Positions 11,400 to 23,015 of a stretch of DNA of 64,000 nt are shown here, piece by piece (position 1 is the stretch's first letter; each line of letters begins with the position of its first letter). The position numbers and the translations under genes are program-made. The notes under the pieces were generated by a model. That model was not told the DNA's origin and made no database searches. It was given only the letters and a program-made list of their open reading frames with translations. This DNA is from Bemisia tabaci. Its lineage: Eukaryota; Arthropoda; Insecta; Hemiptera; Aleyrodidae. The stretch is from NCBI RefSeq assembly GCF_918797505.1, contig NC_092796.1, forward strand, positions 27,724,098 to 27,788,097, in the 5' to 3' direction.

Positions 11400-11641
11400 A
11401 GGGAAAAACGCCGTATGAACCCTCAGGCGTTGCCAAATTTCCTTGGATGAAACACGAATTTCCTGGTACACTTATGAATATTTTTCTTCCAATTCTTCAA
11501 ATGATTTTGTTCGCAATTTCACCTGAAGTGCCTGAAAATTCCACGGAAAAATAATCATAACGTTCCGCAAAAATAAACATTTTATCGAAGGCAATTTGGC
11601 AACTCTCGAATGTTCATACGGCGTTCTTCCTTAGCACTGCG
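11400..11641. mobile_element. Family A MITE, single copy
   Basis: CTGCCGTGCTAGGGAAAAACG at the left and ...ATACGGCGTTCTTCCTTAGC plus a damaged GGCAG end at the right. The interior is typical (GTTGCCAAATTTCC, AATTTGGCAACTCTCGAATG). The right terminus is mutated (ACTGCGAG), so the target duplication cannot be read. Confidence 0.8.
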
Positions 11642-12137
11642 AGCAAAACACCACTGGCACGAAACGAAATTCCGGACTTTCTTGCGGAATTTCCAGGCTT
11701 TTTCAGTAACCGCGCGGACCGCCCTCAAAAATAAGTACTATTTCCGGACTAGTAAACACTCTGTATACATACATGAGAATTTACAAATAGAGACTTTATG
11801 ATCGGAATTTGGGTTTGTTGACATCATGCAACGATACCACTTGGACTTTGATTAATCCAGGTGCACTTTGACGGGGAATTTTTCGCGCTACGTCTGAATA
11901 GACTGTTAATTCCTCGCCGCACTCTGGTCGACGCGCGACGGCGCGGCACCGTTGCTGCTCTATTGAGCTCTCTTAGGCATCATCTTGCGTAGATGGACTT
12001 TAACTTGAAAACCCAAGCGCTGGGAATCCTTCATTCCATCTGATGAAGCCATAATGGCCGATAGAGGAGGTGAGTAAAATCCCAGAAAATGGGGTCCAGC
12101 GTAAATCCCGCAGGCTCAGAGCCGCCGCGCCGCGCCT

Positions 12138-12371
12138 CACAGTGGATCGAGTCGATGGGAGAGGTCGGACAAAATTTGGAAACTTTGAAAGCTTATAACT
12201 CCGTTTCTACAAAACTTAAAGGTTTTAAAAGTGGTTCCATTGGTTGACTCGTGACATTTTCTTCTTTATGCGTCCCTCCAAATGTAAAATGTGACGAATT
12301 TAACCACAAAAGTTGCAGTTTTAGTCAAAAAATTCACGTCCGACCTCTCTGATTGACTCGATGCACTGTGC
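12138..12371. mobile_element. Family C MITE
   Basis: CACAGTGGATCGAGTCGATG with GAGAGGTCGGACAAAATTTG at the left; GTCCGACCTCTC and TTGACTCGATGCACTGTG at the right. The interior matches the family consensus (GGTTCCATTGGTTGACTCG, TTTTAGTCAAAAAATTC). Confidence 0.82.
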
Positions 12372-12419
12372 GCTGCGCCGCGCCGGAAAGTCGCGAATTG
12401 ATGAAAACGAACACAACGG

Positions 12420-12648
12420 CGCACAGTAGATCGAGTCAATGGGTGAGGTTGGATATGATTTTGAAACTTTCAAATTTCTCCATTAATATGCAATATTGAT
12501 GTTTTGAAAGTAGTTTTATTGCTTTTCTCGTAAAATTTTCTGTAAAAAGCATCCCTTAAAATTGAAATTGTGAGGAGATAAACGTAAAATTTTAAAATTG
12601 TCATCAAAAATTTCATGTCCGACTTCTTCTAGTGTCAATGGGATGCCA
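12420..12648. mobile_element. Family C MITE, degenerate
   Basis: Starts CGCACAGTAGATCGAGTCAA, continues with GGTGAGGTTGGATATG, and ends with a decayed GTCCGACTTCTTC. It lies about 50 bp after the previous family C copy in the same orientation. More diverged than its neighbour, so probably older. Confidence 0.65.
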
Positions 12649-13116
12649 GATTAATGTCACAATGTTTTACCGCCTAAAAACTTCTCTCACAATCCTTGTT
12701 CTTTTTATAAGACAGAACAACATGTATCGTGCACTGGAGTCGAAAAATAAAAACTTGGCAAGATCTGAGGGATGATTCGTGTTAAATTGAAAAATGGCAG
12801 ACGAAAATCCGATAAAATATACGGACGTGATGATAAAATTAAGTAAAGTAAATTGAAAAAGGACAAATAAATTTACTATAAATTTCAAAATGAACTGATA
12901 CTGACTCCTTCTCTCCATATAAACAAGCTGGGAGTCGAGAGTAGACGTGAAGACACTGGTGGATTTTAAGTTATGAAAAATCTAGAATATGGTCATGTGC
13001 CACGTGATGGACATCAAATGCGATGAAACAATTGACTTTCGAAATTAAAGTGAATTGCGGGATTAGATTTTTAACTCGTATTGTAATCTTTCAGTACACT
13101 CTGCGCGGCTATTATA
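12649..13116. other. ATP7 intron 1; nothing recognised
   Basis: AT-rich intronic DNA. An 83-residue minus-strand frame (12667-12918) is rich in Phe/Leu/Ile with no domain that I recognise; I regard it as chance. Confidence 0.3.
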
Positions 13117-13382
13117 CTGCCGTGCTAAGGAAGAACGCCGTATGAACATTCGAGAGTTGCCAGATTTCCTTCGATAAAATGTTCATTTTTGAGGAAAGTT
13201 TTGGATATGTTGCCTTTAAATGTTCAGAATCTTTAGGTAAAATTGTCAACTAAATTATCTGAAAGATTGGGAGGAAAATATTTATTTTATATATTATAAA
13301 CCTCACCAGGAAATTCGCCTTTTATGAAAGGAAATTTGGCAACGCCTGAAGGTTCATACGGCGTTTTTCCTTAGCACGGCGG
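13117..13382. mobile_element. Family A MITE with TATA target duplication
   Basis: CTGCCGTGCTAAGGAAGAAC at 13117 and ...CCTTAGCACGGCGG ending at 13382, flanked by TATA on both sides (13113-13116, 13383-13386). The interior includes a partial duplication of TATTTAT. One of several copies that establish the 4-bp duplication of this family. Confidence 0.88.
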
Positions 13383-13581
13383 TATACCACAGTTGTTTTC
13401 AACAATGCAAGGAAACCTCTGGGAAAATGCTGAGTTAAGTTCTGCACAAGGCAAACTATTTTATAACAACTTTTGCGATCTAAAATCTTACACGGATGCA
13501 TGAATCTCGGGGAAGCTGTCCAAATAATTTTTTTCTTAAAAACAGAAATCCCATGTATTACAGATTTGTGTAAAATTCTTC

Positions 13582-13629
<48 letters not shown>

Positions 13630-14445
13630 AATATGAATGAGAACGTGCAACAAACATGGTGCGGCAGATAACATTGATGGATGCAAAAGCACATGACTCT
13701 TGAACTGCACATTTGTAAATAAAAAAATCGTCTTGTGTTCGGATACAATAAGAAGCGGAAGAAACGAGATAAATTGTGACAAAATTAGTAATATATTAAA
13801 ATTAGTTCTTACTCGGAGAATCTAGAATCCTCGGTGATTAGTTCGTACTTTGGAAATTCACGTGAAAAACGCGACATCAAAGGGATTCTATCCATATCGA
13901 CCGAATGAAGCAACCTCATACTTTAAAACGATAAAAATTTAGAATAAACGCGCTTTGAACCGACGAGTGCTACGGAAAAATTAAATTTCTGTTTGGTGAC
14001 GCTACAGTTTAGAACCCGATTCCTGGTGGTAAAGAGAACGAGTTTCCGTTTAAATTGTTCTCCGCCCCTGATTGGATTAAATTTAAAACTCGGTGAGAGC
14101 ACAGTCTAATTCGTTTGAAACAAAACGGAAGCACGTGATTAAAACGACTCGGTGTCGCAATGAAGGAGAGCGTCCACCGGAAAAACCACCGAAATGAGAC
14201 TGCACAGGGGAGGATGAGTGCGAACAAACTGTTGAGTTGTTTTCTCTGACTTTCAAAAGCAAATAGTCCAGTTTTCCGAGTTCCCTATTGGCTGTGAAAA
14301 CTACCAAAGAGCCTCGCTGCGCAGAAACTGCTGCGCAGCAATAAAAATCCTAGGCAAATAGCTGAGGAATCATTTTGACGTCACCTTGGTGCATTTTGCA
14401 CTATTGGAAGCCCGGCGCTGACCTTACACTGTCTGATCTCAAGTT
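13383..14445. other. ATP7 intron 1; 45-bp poly-A tract at 13584-13628
   Basis: The poly-A run could mark the 3' end of a plus-strand retroposed sequence, or may be a simple repeat; no reverse transcriptase sequence is visible. Minus-strand poly-Phe frames across it are artefacts. The remainder shows no recognisable gene. Confidence 0.45.
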
Positions 14446-15023
14446 CAGTGGCGAGGCGTGCTTTGCGATACATCGATTGATCTGTCATTTAAACTTACGC
14501 TGAAAAAAATTCTCGGCGTTTTTACCAAGGTCCGTTGGTACATTTACCATCTCACTTTTTTTTACCAATTATTGATAATTTTACCAAGACAGACTGGTAA
14601 GCTTACCTAAAAACCGGTATTTTTACTGTTTTTTTTTCAGGTAAGGATACCACTTTTATTGGTAATCAATTCCCGGTAACTTTGCCATTTTATCTCGGTA
14701 ATTCTACCTGAGTCGATAAAAAATATTGGCGTTTTTACCGGGGTCCAGTAAAATTACCGAGAAAATCAATAATTTTACCAAGATTTCGCGGTAAAATTAC
14801 CAATTCCGTAAATGGTAATTTTACCAAGAAAAAACTGGGATCAAATAGAACTCTGAATTCTTGGTAATTTTACCCTTTTCTTAGTAAATACACAGAGATT
14901 TTTTTTCAGTGTATGGCAAAGGATCGATAGACACGGTGTTGGCGAGGAACACCTTAATAATCAATTCTTTGCCATAGCTTTATTTGAAGAAATATGGACA
15001 ATCGGTTATTCATCGCTACTCCT
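14446..15023. mobile_element. Family B MITE split by a nested TA-target element
   Basis: The left part starts CAGTGGCGAGGCGTGCTTTG and runs to AAACTTA (14497). The right part resumes at TATGGCAAAGGATCGATAGAC (14912) and continues to about 15023, where the end is decayed (ATTCATCGCTACTCCTCG). Removing the insert restores the AAACTTATGGCAAAGGATCG of other family B copies. Confidence 0.82.
14498..14911. mobile_element. TA-flanked TIR element nested in family B (414 bp)
   Basis: Ends CGCTGAAAAAAATTCTC and, inverted, AGAGATTTTTTTTCAGTG, flanked by TA at 14496-14497 and 14912-14913. Only one TA exists in the uninterrupted target, so the duplication is TA, as for Tc1/mariner elements. The interior consists of degenerate repeats of TTTACCAAG/CTTGGTAAA in both orientations. 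No transposase; non-autonomous. Confidence 0.82.
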
Positions 15024-15350
15024 CGAATTCCACGTGTTTTTTGCAGTATGTCATTTTTCGGCGAAGCGCGAAGGAGGGCACCGATAAGGCCCTTCATAAA
15101 AGCACCTATCTGCTCGGTGAATCTAAAGGCACATATGTTGTTTCTAAAATGAGCCAGAAATATAGTCGTTCCATATTGCAAAATGAAGCCAAGCTGGGAC
15201 TACAATTCCGGGCTCATTCATAAAAGCGCCTTTCTGCAAGGTGAATCTAAAGGCACAAATGTTGTTTCTAAAATGAGCCTGAAATAGTCGTTTCATACTA
15301 AAAAAGGAAGTCAAGTTGACCGTCTTTCACACATTTCACGTCCTATAGGT
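15024..15350. repeat. Tandem pair of family D-like fragments
   Basis: Two direct copies of about 105 bp (about 15085-15190 and 15205-15305). Both contain TCATAAAAGC, GGTGAATCTAAAGGCACA, TGTTGTTTCTAAAATGAGCC and AGTCGTTCCAT/AGTCGTTTCAT. The second half resembles family D interiors. Frames across it are short and domainless. Confidence 0.6.
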
Positions 15351-15514
15351 CAGTGGCGAGGCGTGAATGATCGATTACCGATATTTCCCCATTTGAATCT
15401 GGGGTAAAGAATCGATTATTAAGGCGTTTTTGGCGAACACCCTGTTTGTCGATCCTTTTCCATAGGTTTAAAAGGCAGATCAATCGATACATCGCAAAGC
15501 ACGCCTTGCCACTG
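15351..15514. mobile_element. Family B hAT-type MITE, inverted orientation
   Basis: CAGTGGCGAGGCGTGAATGA to ...AAGCACGCCTTGCCACTG, 164 bp. Flanked by CTATAGGT on the left and TTATAGGT on the right, an 8-bp duplication with one mismatch. Interior blocks are the reverse of the copy at 7097. Confidence 0.87.
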
Positions 15515-15748
15515 TTATAGGTCTCTAACAGCATGTCAAAAGCACATCGGCTGTCACCTTCGGGTCAAGCATGAAAAGTAAAGCAGGGAATGATGAATAC
15601 ATTAATTTTCGCCGATTTTGGCCTTCGAGCCAAAGTTCGGGCCTCCGACTCGAAAATGAAAAAAAGACCACTTTTTTCAGTAAGGAACTAAACTATCTGG
15701 CTAATTTTGAAAACAAAGGATGTGTGTAAGTGCTTTTATGGATAAGCC

Positions 15749-15911
15749 CGAAAGCGGATCCAGCAATTTGGCAACCCCGGCTTTCCTACATTTAATCCTA
15801 TGTTAAATAATCGATTCTTGTCGAAGCACCTGGCCCCTCCAAGAATCGATACATTTCCATAGGTTCGAAAGGAGAATAAACAACGTTGCCAAGTTGCAGG
15901 ATCCGCCAATG
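15749..15911. mobile_element. Family E hAT-type MITE (163 bp)
   Basis: CGAAAGCGGATCCAGCAATT at the left and ...TTGCAGGATCCGCCAATG at the right, with inverted CAATTTGGCAAC and GTTGCCAAGTTG inside. Flanked by GATAAGCC and GATGAGCC (8 bp, one mismatch). The second copy of the family is at 34755-34917. Confidence 0.82.
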
Positions 15912-17419
15912 GATGAGCCAGAAATCGTAGTTCCTTATTGCAAAATGTAGTCCAGACGAGTGTATCGCTAAAACCTTAAAATTCCCGAAAAATATTCGTT
16001 AACTGCAATAAGTCGAGGAATCTCACGATTCTAGGATTAGACCAATTTTGGCCTTTGGGCCTTCCCTTTATTCTTTGAATGTGCAATTTTATTAAATTTT
16101 CCAAATTTTTCGCCCTTTTTCCGATGTCTCTTCTTTTTTTCTTGACCCCTCAAATTGATTCGCTTTTCCAGGTTTTGGACAAGAAGACTTCCTAATTTTC
16201 TCTTACTTTTCGAGGATGCTCAATTGCTCACCCTGTGCGAGGTACGAAAAATATCGATAAAGCTTATGCGTGCGATCATAGCTATTCCAAATTCAAGGCG
16301 GGCATGCAAATTCAAGGTATGGTTTTGCAATTTATCGATTGATCTGTCATTTAAACCTATGAAAAGAATCGATAAACAGGGTGTTGGCAAGGATCACCTG
16401 AATGATGGATTCTTCTCCACAGCTTCCAAAGGGGAAAAATCGATCATCGACCATTCACGCTTCGCCCCTTAATTACTCGGTCCAACGATACCTGTCTATT
16501 TCCACGCGTCTCTTTCAATACATGAGATTAACCGACCAATAGATATGCATGAAAACGCACTGTTTTTTCACCAATTTCTACAGGCGCAGATAAATGTGCA
16601 TGATTCCAGCAATGAGAATATGCATAACAAGTTTCCAGCCATCGTGAATGGATTCAGTTTATTACGAGTGTCAGAATTATGACTGATTTTCGCGAGAGCG
16701 TACGAAATTCATCTTTGGATTTCAGCCACGCCTAGAGTTCAAGGTCTGTCCATGAGTTGAGTGAGCTCTCCATCCTGAAGGAAGCATGTCGGTCGGTCAC
16801 ATCACGAGAATGACTATCTGGCCTGGCTCCCGGCGAATATTTTATTCTATTATATTATATTTATCCTCTTCTGTCAATTCTCCTGATTACCACGTTTTTG
16901 TTGACTAGCTAGGATTTCAGAATCAAACTGGATCAAAGACCATTACGGCGAGAAAAGAGCAAGAACTCTACTGTTATAGAGCCACCGAGCATACCGACTA
17001 AATAAAAATTAATCTATAATATAAAAAAAAAGAAAAAATAAAAGAAATCTGTACTAGTTTTGAGAGATCATTCCTTGGGCCTCGGAAATTTTCTGTCACA
17101 GATGCAGATTGTATTTATGAAAGGATAGAACTTTTGCCCATAACGGCAACATTATACGACTGCAACAGAAAAATCCCCTGGGGTCTAGATTAGAATACTC
17201 GTAAATCGTTACCACCACTGATGATTTACTGCGCATATTTACATTAGAAGACTGAACAACACTTCAGATATTTCAATCCATCTTTGCACCATTATGAAGT
17301 GCTATTCAATAAGAAATCAACACTTTGAAAGCATTGTGACACAAGTCGTGTCATGTTATGAGGTCTGAACACTCGTTATAATTATGTTCAAATAGACATG
17401 CAGAAAGGTTTATAAAATT
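15912..17419. other. ATP7 intron 1; decayed family B copy at about 16308-16470
   Basis: Positions 16335-16470 match family B (ATCGATTGATCTGTCATTTA, GATAAACAGGGTGTTGG, GATCATCGACCATTCACGC) but the ends are eroded, so no duplication is readable. The 105-residue plus-strand frame 16155-16472 runs through this element and is not a gene. The rest (16480-17400) shows no recognisable feature. Confidence 0.5.
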
Positions 17420-17560
17420 TGGACCACATTTTGCAATTAGGAACTATAATTTCTGACTCCGTTTATAAACGACGTACGTGGCATTAGTTTTCCTATGAAC
17501 ATAAGTGTTTTTACAGATGAGCTATGGAAGTTATGGTTCCGAATTGCAAAATGTAGTCCA
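17420..17560. mobile_element. Family D MITE
   Basis: TGGACCACATTTTGCAATTA to ...GAATTGCAAAATGTAGTCCA. The interior has TAATTTCTGACTC, ACGTACGTGGCATTAG and AACATAAGTGTTTTTAC. Confidence 0.78.
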
Positions 17561-17589
17561 TTTGATCGGTAGCTAATCCATACGGACTA

Positions 17590-17866
17590 AACGCCTAAGA
17601 TTCGACTGGGAACTGCGAATTCTGGCTCATTTTAGAGATAACGTGTACACCTTTAGTTGGATCACATTTTACAATAGGGAACCACTATTTCTGGCCCGTT
17701 TTAGAAACAACATACATGCCATTGGTTTCCCTATGCAGATATGTGCTTTTATGGGAGAGCCAGAGATAGTGGTTCCTTACTGCAAAATGTAATCCTGTTT
17801 TCCTAGGCACATACATTTTTTAGATATGAGTCAAAAATAGTATAATTCCTAACTGGAAAATGTAGT
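17590..17866. mobile_element. Family D MITE interrupted by a second family D copy
   Basis: The left half of one copy (about 17600-17655: GGGAACTGCGAATTCTGGCT, TTAGAGATAACGTGTAC) is separated from a plausible right half (about 17796-17866: CCTAGGCACATACATTTTTT, AACTGGAAAATGTAGTCCGA) by a complete inner copy at about 17658-17795 (TTGGATCACATTTTACAATA to ...TTACTGCAAAATGTAATCC). Confidence 0.6.
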
Positions 17867-18287
17867 CCGATAGCGGGAACCAACGAAAGACCCTTGAGTT
17901 AGTCCATCCTTGAGACTATAACAACCACCCGTTTCAACCTGGATAGCTCCATTTCCCCTTCGTTTTCTTTGTCTATAGCTTTATCTATGTAAATCAATAA
18001 TCAACCCGGAGGTCGTATAGGCAAAGGTGTCATTCGGGGGAGGGTCAAGAAAGTGGGCCCCTCTGCCTCCGCGTAATAACGTCAATCAACTCTACGCGCG
18101 CGAGTTTCCCAACAGCTGAACCGAGTCGGGGTTTACGTCGTTGATGGAGCCGTGATTCTGGTGACGTCACGCTCAAGCGAGAGAACGTCATGGGTACTAT
18201 ATGACGTAATTGGAGGCAGGTCTGGACGCTGCGCGCTGCGGGTATTTTACAACTGACTATGTTTGGATCGAGTTGGAGGGAACAGCT
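17867..18287. other. ATP7 intron 1; nothing definite
   Basis: Contains words shared with the imperfect palindrome at 6552-6660 (17895-18005) and a GC-richer stretch at 18040-18240 with several CGCG and GACGTCA words. No gene or bounded element recognised. Confidence 0.3.
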
Positions 18288-18539
18288 CTGCCATGCTAAG
18301 AGAAACGCCGTATGAACCTTCAGGCGTTGCCAAATTTCCTTTCATAAAACGAGAATTTCCTGGTAAATTTATGAATATTTTCCTCCCAATTTTTCAGGTA
18401 ATTTAGTTCACAATTTTACCTAAAGGTTCTGAAAATTGCAAGGAAAAATATTCGTAACTTTCCTGCAAAATGAACATTTTATCGAAGGAAATTTGGCGAC
18501 TCTAGAATGTTCATACGGAGTTCTTCCTTAGCACGGCCG
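18288..18539. mobile_element. Family A MITE
   Basis: CTGCCATGCTAAGAGAAACG to ...TTCTTCCTTAGCACGGCCG, with internal GTTGCCAAATTTCCTTTCAT and GAAATTTGGCGACTCTAGAA. Flanked by AGCT on the left and GGCT on the right, a weak 4-bp match. Confidence 0.83.
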
Positions 18540-18590
18540 GGCTCGGGGTCTTGTGTTTGCACAACGACGATGCGGGCGCGTGTCCCGCCG

Positions 18591-18824
18591 CACTGTGGAT
18601 CGAGTCAATGGGAGAGGTCGGACGAAATTTGCAAACTTTAAAAGCTTATAACTCGCTTTATACACAACTTTGAGGTTCTGAAAGTGGTTCCACTGGTTTC
18701 CTCGTGAAATTTTCTTTCAAAAGCACCCCTTTAAATTTAAAATGTGAGGAAATAAACAAGAGAGTTTGCATTTTCAGTCAAAAATTTCATGACCGACCTC
18801 TCCGATTGACTTGATCCACCGTGC
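18591..18824. mobile_element. Family C MITE
   Basis: CACTGTGGATCGAGTCAATG with GAGAGGTCGGACGAAATT to ...GACCGACCTCTCCG and TTGACTTGATCCACCGTG. Confidence 0.82.
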
Positions 18825-18831
18825 GCCACCG

Positions 18832-19504
18832 CACAGTGGATCCAGTCAATCAGAGATGAGAGAGGTCGCACTTTTCAATTTTTTTAACTAAAAATGCAAA
18901 CTTTCTAGTTTATTTCCTCACATTTTAAATTTAAAGGGGTGCTTTTGAAAGAAAATTTTACGAGAAAACCAATGGAACCACTTTTAGAACCTCAAAGCTT
19001 TGTATAAACCGAGTTATAAGCTTCGAAAGTTGGCTTTTATCGGACCTCTCTGAACGACTCGGTCCACTGCAGTGTTCAAAACTCATCTTTGAGTTGTAGG
19101 AGCCAAGTGGCGCATCAAGCCCGATTTTTAGGCGCCACTGAAGATTTTTTAGGGGCCAAATTGACTTTGTGCCTGTATATTACGGCGCATTTAGTGAAAA
19201 GTTAGACACAAGATGTTTTCGTAACAGAGCTAGTAAGTAGCTGTAACTTGCGGGAGACAAAAGCTCCGCCGCGCCGCGGCGAAATTGCGCGCTTAACATG
19301 GCGCAACGGCTCGCATTTTGCGAGTTCAATCCGGTGCCGTGCGTCGAAATTTCGAATTATCACCTGATATGAAGATTCAAATTTTTAAGGGGAAATTATC
19401 AGGGGCCACGTTGGCGCAGAGCCTTCATTTTTTAGACGCCATGGTCGATTTTTTAGGCGCATTTGGCGCGTTGGCGCCTGTGAGTTTCGAACACTGGTCC
19501 ACTA
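18832..19504. mobile_element. Family C MITE carrying a nested hAT-type element in its right terminus
   Basis: Starts CACAGTGGATCCAGTCAATC. It is in the opposite orientation to the copy immediately before it (the TTTTTTAACTAAAAATGC side comes first) and ends GACTCGGTCCACTG at 19069. The remainder of the terminus reappears only after the nested element (GTCCACTACTCCACTGTGCG from 19497). Confidence 0.78.
19070..19496. mobile_element. hAT-type non-autonomous element, 427 bp, nested in family C
   Basis: Ends CAGTGTTCAAAACTC and, inverted, GAGTTTCGAACACTG, flanked by GTCCACTG (19062-19069) and GTCCACTA (19497-19504), an 8-bp duplication with one mismatch. The interior has repeated TTTTTTAGGCGCC and GGCGCC palindromes. 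A 95-residue frame from 19318 is not protein-like. No transposase. Confidence 0.78.
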
Positions 19505-20209
19505 CTCCACTGTGCGCGGCGACTGGGAAACTGGAGCAAAAATCTGAGGCACGACCGCAAGAGGCCCCGGCCGCAGGACGACGACCGAGCCGAAGACAAG
19601 TCTGAGCGACCGAGTCGTGTGACGTGGAGGTCGGCGTCGAGGCCGCGGAGAGCGGCCCGCAACGTCGCCCTCGGGTTCCTCCAGGGATCGCGCTTCCACT
19701 CTGGCAGTACCCGGTGAGTGCCGCTCAGCTCGGAGCTTGGGAATAAAGTCCATGCACTTAGAGGCACATTTCTGCCTTAGTTAGGCAATGGGCTGTGCCC
19801 AAAGACATTGACTGTGCCGCTGCCTTCCATATTGTCCTACTCATAGCCGTTCCTTGAGAAACTCCTTTAGAGTTGCCACACACTTTCAAATATTCATTTC
19901 CCTCACATTTCCCTCCTTTGTCTAACATATTTCGCTCATATTTCCTGACAATTGAATCAGTGAGAACGGAAACACACCAACTCGGTAACTCGAAAATGCT
20001 CCATTTCCATTAAAAACAGTTACATAAAGGCCATTGAAGTTAGCGCGTCTGTTCCAACTTGGACCTTTAAAAGTGTCTATAAGCACTTGTCTTTTGACAA
20101 CAAAAATCTCCTTCTTAAACTAAGTTCTTCACCTACTGTGCAGTTTTTTGTGCGCTTTGATCATTTTCATTTTTCCGAGTTGGTGTGTTTGCGTTCTGCA
20201 CTGATTCAA
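19505..20209. other. ATP7 intron 1; GC-rich patch at 19505-19720
   Basis: A 200-bp CpG-rich patch with overlapping open frames on both strands. These frames are typical of GC-rich non-coding DNA and show no domain. It follows directly after the family C terminus and could be the tail of another element. Nothing recognised in 19750-20209. Confidence 0.35.
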
Positions 20210-20317
20210 TTCAAGAATTCGGAGGAAAATATTCATAAAACCAGAAAATTCGAGTTTTATGAGAGGAAATTTGAAAACGCATGAATGATCATACGGCGTT
20301 CTTCCTTAGCACAGCAG
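20210..20317. mobile_element. Family A MITE, right-end fragment
   Basis: Only the right third is recognisable: GAGGAAAATATTCATAAAAC, GAGAGGAAATTTGAAAACGC, then CATACGGCGTTCTTCCTTAG and a mutated CACAGCAG end. The left end is lost or too diverged. Confidence 0.65.
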
Positions 20318-23015
20318 TATGGAGATCCTTGACATACCATCAAGAAAAGGACATTAATTGGAAATCCTGAGGGTATTCCGGAAGAAGGACTTCGGAAATT
20401 GGTTGACTTGTTGCCACCAGAAAGAATACAAAAGAAGGAGGAAAATACACTGCGAGTTTGGTCAATTTTAAGATGGGCAAACCCGCGAGGAAACTTGAGT
20501 TATGTGCTGTATAGTTGTCCTTCATGTTGAATGACTTTCATCCGAGTTTATCAACATATAAATCGAAAACACTTCATAAATGAAATATGTTACATTTACA
20601 TATGATAGGTAGTGTCAACAAAAATTGTGGCGCGCATTGTTTCAACAGATGTGACGCGCGTACAATACATTTAGATAAACATTTGCCCTAGGACATTCGT
20701 AGCAGATTTGAGTAATTTTTAGTGATCCTTTCTTATATAAAGAATTTTGTGTACAATCATTTTAAAATAGAATTCTGGAAAAAATGCGCATTTAGATGAG
20801 ACACCGCACATAGTCAGGCATTACAATTATCCCTTGGATGAACGCTACTGTCACAATTTAAGTAACCCAACTGGCCAGCATTTTCAAACATCCAATAGGG
20901 TCAAAGTTTCAGACTTACAATTAATCACAACAGAGAGACACTCGGTGGTCTATTTCTGTACAAAGAGACTCTAAAACTTGAAAATTATGTAAAAAAACAA
21001 CCTATGTCTGATAGTACGGGGACAATATTTTATTGTAAAACTATGTGAATAAACCAAATTGTCCGCTTTTCTGCCTAAACGCAGTTAGCTGTGCTATGCA
21101 TTCGTATGCATGTGCTGAGAGAGATCATCATAAAGCGTATTCGTGAAACAAATGGACGAACGGTCATCGAAACGGAAATGTGATTAAAAATTTAAATTAA
21201 GGTCAACGGCAGTTTAGAAACTACGTGGTTGGGAAACGGAGAAACACAAATTTTTTCAAGTCAAGGCTGACAATGTTTAGTAATCATCTGAATTTTAGCA
21301 ATTGATAAGAACCAAAAATTAATATTGGTCTCATGATAATCAGATATAGAAAAGGCGGTTTTCTTTACAGATTCCGAGTTTTTGGATGGAATTACTTTTA
21401 GAACGTTATTTTGCTTGTGATTTGATTCGCCTGTCTACAAGATGTATCCAACGAAATTGAAAATTCAAGAAATAGTGTCGGTTATAGTGAGTGAAGGAAT
21501 ACTAGCCCTCTATACTTCTTCGCAGATCATATACAGGTGACACTTAAGAATACCTTGATTAAAATTCTTCAGCATTCATTCCGTTAAGTAAATATACATT
21601 TGCGCAGTTTTTGAAGACTCCACGATAAGGTCGTACTATCTCCAGGCGATACAAACGATTGAAATAATTTACTTCAACCCGAGAGTCATGCTTTTAGTTT
21701 CCAAGCTTCACTTAATTTTTGTTAAATATACTTTAAGTAATGAAGACAATTCACATATTCGACAAAAAGTTAATAATCAAAGTAAAGCTCGAGTTTCTAT
21801 TTCTTTTAATTTAACTAAAAACGTAAATAATTATGATTTACATACATTGATTGGGACTTAATAATGATTTAAGCTAGTGACACAGTAGCTGTTAAAGGCA
21901 ATAACATACTCATCATGCACTCAAATTATTCACTTATTGAGACACGGAGGGTTTCTTATTTTTTCCTCCGATTGGAGAGCAGTTTTTTCAAAAATTTACC
22001 TAAATGGGTGAGCAAATATAATGAGAAGCAAAATACAAATATTGGTGAAACAAGGCCAAGATAAAACAAACAGAACAATATAATGGGGAAAACTGGAATC
22101 TTGATGACTCCCAAGAACATAGAACCGTAACGCGTGTTAGACACGACATGATGATAAAGAATGTAACCCCAAAAGAATGTAAAACAAACACGGCAAAATT
22201 TTCGGAATTTCCTTTCTCTTCCTCATCTTCTGCTCTTTGCAATTCAATGTCAGCCAATACATCATCTTTCCACAAAGAAATAAGTATGTCGTACGGTTGT
22301 TGCTTCGTAGTTCTGAAAGCACCTTTCTCACTAATTGCATAGCGTTCGCGAGAAAAAGAATTCGCGAGTAATAATTACCACGACGACTCGTAGAATCTAA
22401 TACTGGTTGAATCTGAACTTTTCGTTGGGATTAAAGGAAAGGTGCCATTGACATAAGTGTTCGGCAAGCAGGATTAAACCCAATAAAATATAGGATGTCG
22501 TCCTATTTCCAAGATGTTTGGTTCATCTAACACGTACCCGAATCCACTCGATTGATCATGCTTGGAGCTAAAATTTATGACTTTTAACAGGAACTGGATA
22601 TCGATGACTAAATTAAAAAATTGCATATTTTTGATCGCAGTGTTACAAGTCTCCCTTGTTTTATATTTCTCCAAAACAAAGTTGAGTAACTGTTCACCAG
22701 ACGGGTTTTCTCGCTTTTTACCAACAAGTGTAACACTTATTCAAAATTATTCACATGCAATAGGAAGTACATTTTCTGGTGTATTCTCTTTCAAAACTTA
22801 CAAAGAGGATACACACTTGTTGACTTTAGCCATGGATACGTACACTGGAACACTCTAGCTGTGGAAGCCTATGGACCTACTGTCCGCATTCCTGGCTCAG
22901 AGCCCGAAAGTTCCGGTTGTAATGTCCCGGGCAATCCCGGCTATGGCTCCAGCATCCGAAACTTTCGGCCTCCGAGCCCGGAACGGACGGTATGTCTTTA
23001 CAGCTCGTAACTATT
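20318..23015. other. ATP7 intron 1; 2.7 kb with no gene or element recognised
   Basis: AT-rich. At 22885-22990 there is an imperfect GC-rich palindrome (CCTGGCTCAGAGCCCGAAAG against GGCCTCCGAGCCCGGAACGG) with a CCCGGG centre. Short frames at 22000-22858 on both strands lack recognisable domains. Confidence 0.35.

Noticed and set aside
13322..13782. Minus-strand frames with long poly-phenylalanine
   Set aside because: Produced by a 45-bp poly-A tract; no coding signal on either side.
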